DNA from: a virus
DNA length: 64,000 nucleotides
IMG/VR virus record: IMGVR_UViG_3300020477_001468
Coordinates: 1-64,000 of that record
Strand: one strand, 5' to 3'
Shown here one piece after another: positions 61,206 through 64,000 of this stretch (the stretch's first letter is position 1; each line of letters begins with the position of its first letter). The notes beneath the pieces were generated by a model. The model saw only the letters and a list, made by a program, of their open reading frames with translations, was not told the DNA's origin and made no database searches. Position numbers and translations under genes: made by a program.

Positions 61206-61213
61206 TATTTATG
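61206..61213 (-). promoter_or_regulatory. candidate late promoter (CATAAATA) before gp48-like gene
   Basis: Minus-strand CATAAATA overlaps the gp4 start codon, 38 bases upstream of the gp48-like start. It pairs with the CTAAATA element as a divergent late promoter. Confidence 0.45.
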
Positions 61214-61648
61214 GCTTATAAAGGAAAGTATAAATTAATAAACAGACCTAAATATAAAGGTAATCCTATAAACATTATTTATAGAAGTTCGTGGGAACGA
61301 AATTTTATGGTTTATTGTGATACAAATCCTAATGTTATACAATGGTCTAGTGAGGAAATACGTATACCTTATCGTTCACCTATTGATCGAAAGGTACATA
61401 CTTATTACCCTGACTTTTGGATGAAAGTAAAGAAACATGATGATAGTATACAACAGCTGGTAATAGAAATAAAACCCAAAATACAAACAAAACCTCCAAG
61501 ATTAACAAAGGGTAAAGACAAACGATACCTAATTGAAGTAAAAAGATGGGGTGTTAATCAAGCCAAATGGGAAGCTGCTGAAAAGTATTGTAAACAAAAA
61601 AAATGGATGTTCAAACTAATAACCGAGAATGAATTAAAGACTAAATAA
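61211..61648 (+). CDS. 4: head completion protein, T4 gp4-like
   Basis: 145 aa (T4 gp4 is 150). IIYRSSWERNFMVYCDTNPNV, WSSEEIRIPYRSPID and HTYYPDFWMK are the family signature. The spacing of Pro67-Asp68 and Glu86-x-Lys88 (VIEIKPK) matches a PD-(D/E)XK nuclease core, in line with the TnsA-like fold noted for this family. It finishes filled heads before tail joining. First gene of the rightward late block. Confidence 0.9.
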   Translation: MAYKGKYKLINRPKYKGNPINIIYRSSWERNFMVYCDTNPNVIQWSSEEIRIPYRSPIDRKVHTYYPDFWMKVKKHDDSIQQLVIEIKPKIQTKPPRLTKGKDKRYLIEVKRWGVNQAKWEAAEKYCKQKKWMFKLITENELKTK

Positions 61649-61651
61649 TAC

Positions 61652-62254
61652 ATGGCAAGTAGTTTAAGAAATCTTAGCGTTTCAGTAGGCTCATCAGAAT
61701 TTAGACAAAATACTGCTAATGCTTTAAATTGGTTACATGAAAAATACCAACTATTAATTGGTACTAAACTTAATAGAAAAAGAATACTAGAGGAATCTCC
61801 TAATGTACCTAGACCTTTTGTAGGTCGAATGTACATGTTTAGGTATTTACCAAAAACACGTCAAAAATTACCATATTATGATATGTGTCCTTTAGTAATT
61901 CCAATTGAGGCTTATGGTGCAAATGAAATGCTTGGAATAAATTTTCATTATCTACCTTATCGTATGAGAACAAAATTAATGAGTCATATGTTAGAAAAAG
62001 TTGATTTTGTAAGAGAAGGTAATGAGCATTTTAACTTTCAATATAAACACATTAAAGGTGTTGCGCGATATAGAAATGCAATACCTTGTATACATCGTTA
62101 TGATTTAACAAAGGTAACATCCAAATTGATTAAAATAGCAGCTGATGATTGGATGACAGCACTTTATCTTCCTGTTGAACAATTCGTGAAACAAGATAAG
62201 CGATATGTGTGGGGACAAAGTCGTAAAATGGTTCAAGGAATGCAAGGAGGATAA
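61652..62254 (+). CDS. DNA end protector gp2-like or tail completion gp3-like protein
   Basis: 200 aa. The centre GRMYMFRYLPKTRQKLPYYD, VIPIEAYG and LGINFHYLPYRMRTKLM belongs to a family adjacent to gp4 in T4-like marine phages. T4 has genes 3, 2 and 4 side by side, so either role is possible. The C-terminus is basic. Spaced 3 bases after gp4 and sharing one base with the tube-type gene. Confidence 0.55.
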   Translation: MASSLRNLSVSVGSSEFRQNTANALNWLHEKYQLLIGTKLNRKRILEESPNVPRPFVGRMYMFRYLPKTRQKLPYYDMCPLVIPIEAYGANEMLGINFHYLPYRMRTKLMSHMLEKVDFVREGNEHFNFQYKHIKGVARYRNAIPCIHRYDLTKVTSKLIKIAADDWMTALYLPVEQFVKQDKRYVWGQSRKMVQGMQGG

Positions 62255-62844
62255 TGTCAAATTTTTCTTTTAATATAGAATCTTTCCAAAAAGTATTAAC
62301 AATGAGAGGAGGGCTTCAACAGCCCAATAGATACTCTGTTTATATTTCACAACCACAAGCTGGTGAAATGGATTCTGAGACAGCTAAAGATATACCCTAT
62401 TTGGCAGAAGCATTAACTTTTCCAGGTAGATCTATCGCTACTGCAGATTATAAAACCTATGGTCCAGTAACAAAAATTGGTAGAGAAAGCATATATGCTG
62501 ATATGTCCATAACTTTTATGCTTACTGCAGATATGGCTATTAGAGAGTATTTTGATCGATGGTTAAATCTAGTACAAAATGATAGAACATATGATCCAAA
62601 CTATATTGATGATTATGCTGGAGATATATACATTGGCCAGTTAAATGCTGAAGATGAAGAAAGAATATTATCTGGATCAGCTGATGCACAGTATTTTTCA
62701 TATGCACAAAAGATTGAAGATGCTTTTCCTACCTCTGTTGGAGATATCACATTAGGGCATGCAGAAAATAATACTTATGGGAAATTATTAGTTAATTTTA
62801 CATATCGAAGATCAATAAATTTGAATCTTACACCACCATATTAG
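62254..62844 (+). CDS. tail tube-fold protein, gp19/gp54-like
   Basis: 196 aa (T4 gp19 is 163, gp54 is 320). NRYSVYI near the start, AEALTFPGRSI, SITFMLTADMAIREYFDRWLNL and the terminal FPTSVGDITLGHAENN, then VNFTYRRSINL follow the gp19 fold in order. The tube gene itself in T4 lies beside gp18, so this copy next to gp26 is more likely a tube initiator (gp54 role). Position favours gp54, length favours gp19. Confidence 0.65.
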   Translation: MSNFSFNIESFQKVLTMRGGLQQPNRYSVYISQPQAGEMDSETAKDIPYLAEALTFPGRSIATADYKTYGPVTKIGRESIYADMSITFMLTADMAIREYFDRWLNLVQNDRTYDPNYIDDYAGDIYIGQLNAEDEERILSGSADAQYFSYAQKIEDAFPTSVGDITLGHAENNTYGKLLVNFTYRRSINLNLTPPY

Positions 62845-62868
62845 AATATGAATGAGGATGATTAAATT

Positions 62869-63597
62869 ATGGCTTTACCAAAACTGAATACCCCCACATA
62901 TAAAATTAAATTACATTCTATAGATCATGAAATTTCATATAGACCTTTTCTTGTAAAAGAAGAAAAGATATTGTTAATGGCTATAGAATCTAAAAATGAC
63001 GAAACAATGTTACAGGCAATTCGTCAAATAATAAACAATTGCTGTACTGATGTGAAGAAAATAAAAATTGAATCATTACCGTTATTTGATTTAGAATATT
63101 GGTTTTTACATCTACGTGCTAAATCTGTAGGAGAAAGTGTTAAATTAATGCTACCGTGTGCAAAATGTGAAAGCAATGTACCAGTAGATTTTAACATAAA
63201 TGATGTAGCACTACAACTTGATGATGATCATTCACCTCTTGTTAAATTAACGGATACTGTTTCCATAAAAATGGCATATCCAAATATTAAACAATTTTCT
63301 TCATTTACTACGCAGGATACAACAAAAGTGACAGATAAAATGTTTAGTTTAATAAGAGATTGTACTGAGAGTATTATAGAAGGTGATAAGATTTTTGAAG
63401 CTAAATTACAAACTAAAACTGAACTTGATGAGTTTGTACAATCACTCAATCAAGAACAATTTCGTAAAGTAATAGGTTTTTTTGATACAATGCCTAAATT
63501 ACGGCATACATTAAATTATCAGTGTACAAAAGAAGGCTGTGATGAACGTACTACATATACTATTCAAGGATTAGAGAATTTTTTTTTATCGCCATGA
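62869..63597 (+). CDS. 26: baseplate hub assembly protein, T4 gp26-like
   Basis: 242 aa (T4 gp26 is 208). YKIKLHSIDHEISYRPFLVKEEKILLMAIES and LFDLEYWFLHLRAKSVGE match the T4 baseplate hub family (PF12322). Four cysteines, CAKC (97-100) and CTKEGC (219-224), make a likely zinc ribbon. GAGGATGAT lies before the ATG. The next gene overlaps by 4 bases, as in other tail-chaperone pairs. Confidence 0.85.
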   Translation: MALPKLNTPTYKIKLHSIDHEISYRPFLVKEEKILLMAIESKNDETMLQAIRQIINNCCTDVKKIKIESLPLFDLEYWFLHLRAKSVGESVKLMLPCAKCESNVPVDFNINDVALQLDDDHSPLVKLTDTVSIKMAYPNIKQFSSFTTQDTTKVTDKMFSLIRDCTESIIEGDKIFEAKLQTKTELDEFVQSLNQEQFRKVIGFFDTMPKLRHTLNYQCTKEGCDERTTYTIQGLENFFLSP

Positions 63598-63782
63598 TTC
63601 ATAATTCATTAGCAAACTATTATAAAACAATGTTTGCTTTGAAGATACATCATAGTTTTGATATGGCTTATGTAGAAAATTTAATACCATTTGAACTTGA
63701 AGTGTACACAACATTATTAATGCAATATATTGAAGAAGAGAATGATAGAATTAAACGACAACAACAACAAATGAACCATTAA
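63594..63782 (+). CDS. 51: small hub-assembly protein, gp51-like by position
   Basis: 62 aa, helical. YKTMFALKIHHSFDMAYVENLIPFE and YTTLLMQYIEEENDRIKR are characteristic of a short protein that follows gp26 in marine T4-like phages. In T4 gp51 (249 aa) occupies this place. The gp26/short-protein pair before the tape measure resembles the tail-assembly chaperone pair of other phages; no slippery frameshift site was checked. Confidence 0.6.
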   Translation: MIHNSLANYYKTMFALKIHHSFDMAYVENLIPFELEVYTTLLMQYIEEENDRIKRQQQQMNH

Positions 63783-63790
63783 GGATAATA

Positions 63791-64000
63791 ATGGCAGAAG
63801 ACTTATCGGGTCTAATCAAATCATTTCAACAGGCTTCTGAAGAGCAGACCACAGAAACAAAAAAACAAACTGAGCATCTCGATGTAAGTAATATATCGCT
63901 AGACAAACTTTCTCATGGACTTGAAAACATAAGTGAGCGATCTCATCGACAAGCCTTATATTTGGAACAAGCCAATTTATTACAAAATAAACTGGCTGGT
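63791..64000 (+). CDS. start of probable tape-measure / tail length protein, truncated by window edge
   Basis: The ATG at 63791 follows AAGGA by 5 bases, and the frame is open to the window end (70 residues). The visible part is helical, Gln/Glu/Ser-rich and begins MAEDLSGLIKSFQQA. After the gp26/gp51-like pair a gp29-type tape-measure gene is expected. Too short to confirm. Confidence 0.5.
   Translation, partial: MAEDLSGLIKSFQQASEEQTTETKKQTEHLDVSNISLDKLSHGLENISERSHRQALYLEQANLLQNKLAG

Noticed and set aside
1-64000. tRNA genes, integrase or att sites
   Set aside because: No cloverleaf with a conserved T-loop, no recombinase and no paired direct repeats at island borders were seen by eye; a dedicated scan was not possible.

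Overview
The window is part of the genome of a large, AT-rich, T4-like (contractile-tailed) phage. A full suite of T4-type virion genes can be read directly: neck and tail completion (gp13, gp14, gp15), small terminase (gp16), baseplate wedge (gp25, gp6, a gp7-like protein, gp8, gp53), hub and tube-cap (gp5, a gp27-like protein, a gp48/54-like protein, a gp19-fold tube protein, gp26, gp51-like), head completion (gp4) and long repetitive fibre-type proteins of the kind seen in marine T4-like phages (DUF4815). The composition is very AT-rich, an AapJ-type substrate-binding protein and a Usg-like protein are typical of alphaproteobacteria, and no photosynthesis genes are seen. This points to a marine phage of an alphaproteobacterium, possibly SAR11-like; the host assignment is inference. 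I saw no tRNA, rRNA, CRISPR array, insertion sequence or integrase.

Layout. (1) 1-7677, minus strand: transcription runs gp13, gp14, gp15, gp16, but gp17 (large terminase), which follows gp16 in T4, does not follow here. At least 4.4 kb of unusual genes come instead: a holin-like protein, a membrane-anchored monohaem cytochrome c, an AapJ-like periplasmic amino-acid-binding protein, a Pycsar-effector-type (PycTM/DUF5706) membrane protein, a MotA/ExbB-like and MotB/ExbD-like pair, and a partial two-helix membrane protein. (2) 7713-33088: a 25-kb accessory island with many strand switches. It has about ten glycosyltransferase-like genes, six radical SAM enzymes plus a free-standing SPASM protein, two SGNH hydrolases, a PfkB sugar kinase, an epimerase-like SDR, a nucleotidyltransferase, a Gfo/Idh/MocA oxidoreductase, a minimal APH-type kinase, two putative 2OG-Fe(II) oxygenases, a LamG lipoprotein and a Usg-like protein. 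(3) 33085-61167, minus: coiled-coil protein, fibres, DUF4815 protein, then the baseplate genes. (4) 61211-64000, plus: gp4, a gp2/gp3-like protein, a gp19-fold tube protein, gp26, gp51-like, and the start of a probable tape-measure gene.

How the genes may work together. The virion genes form tightly packed late operons. Several gene blocks are preceded by T4-late-promoter-like octamers (TATAAATA, CATAAATA, GATAAATA, CTAAATA). The island looks like a glycan or small-molecule building and modification module: sugar kinase, nucleotidyltransferase, epimerase and oxidoreductase supplying glycosyltransferases, with radical SAM enzymes and SGNH hydrolases modifying the product. It could decorate the virion or remodel the infected cell surface. 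The cassette at the left end combines a putative proton channel, a c-type cytochrome, an amino-acid-binding protein, a membrane-effector-like protein and a holin-like protein. It suggests control of the host membrane, proton-motive force or nutrient uptake late in infection. Both readings are inference from gene content.
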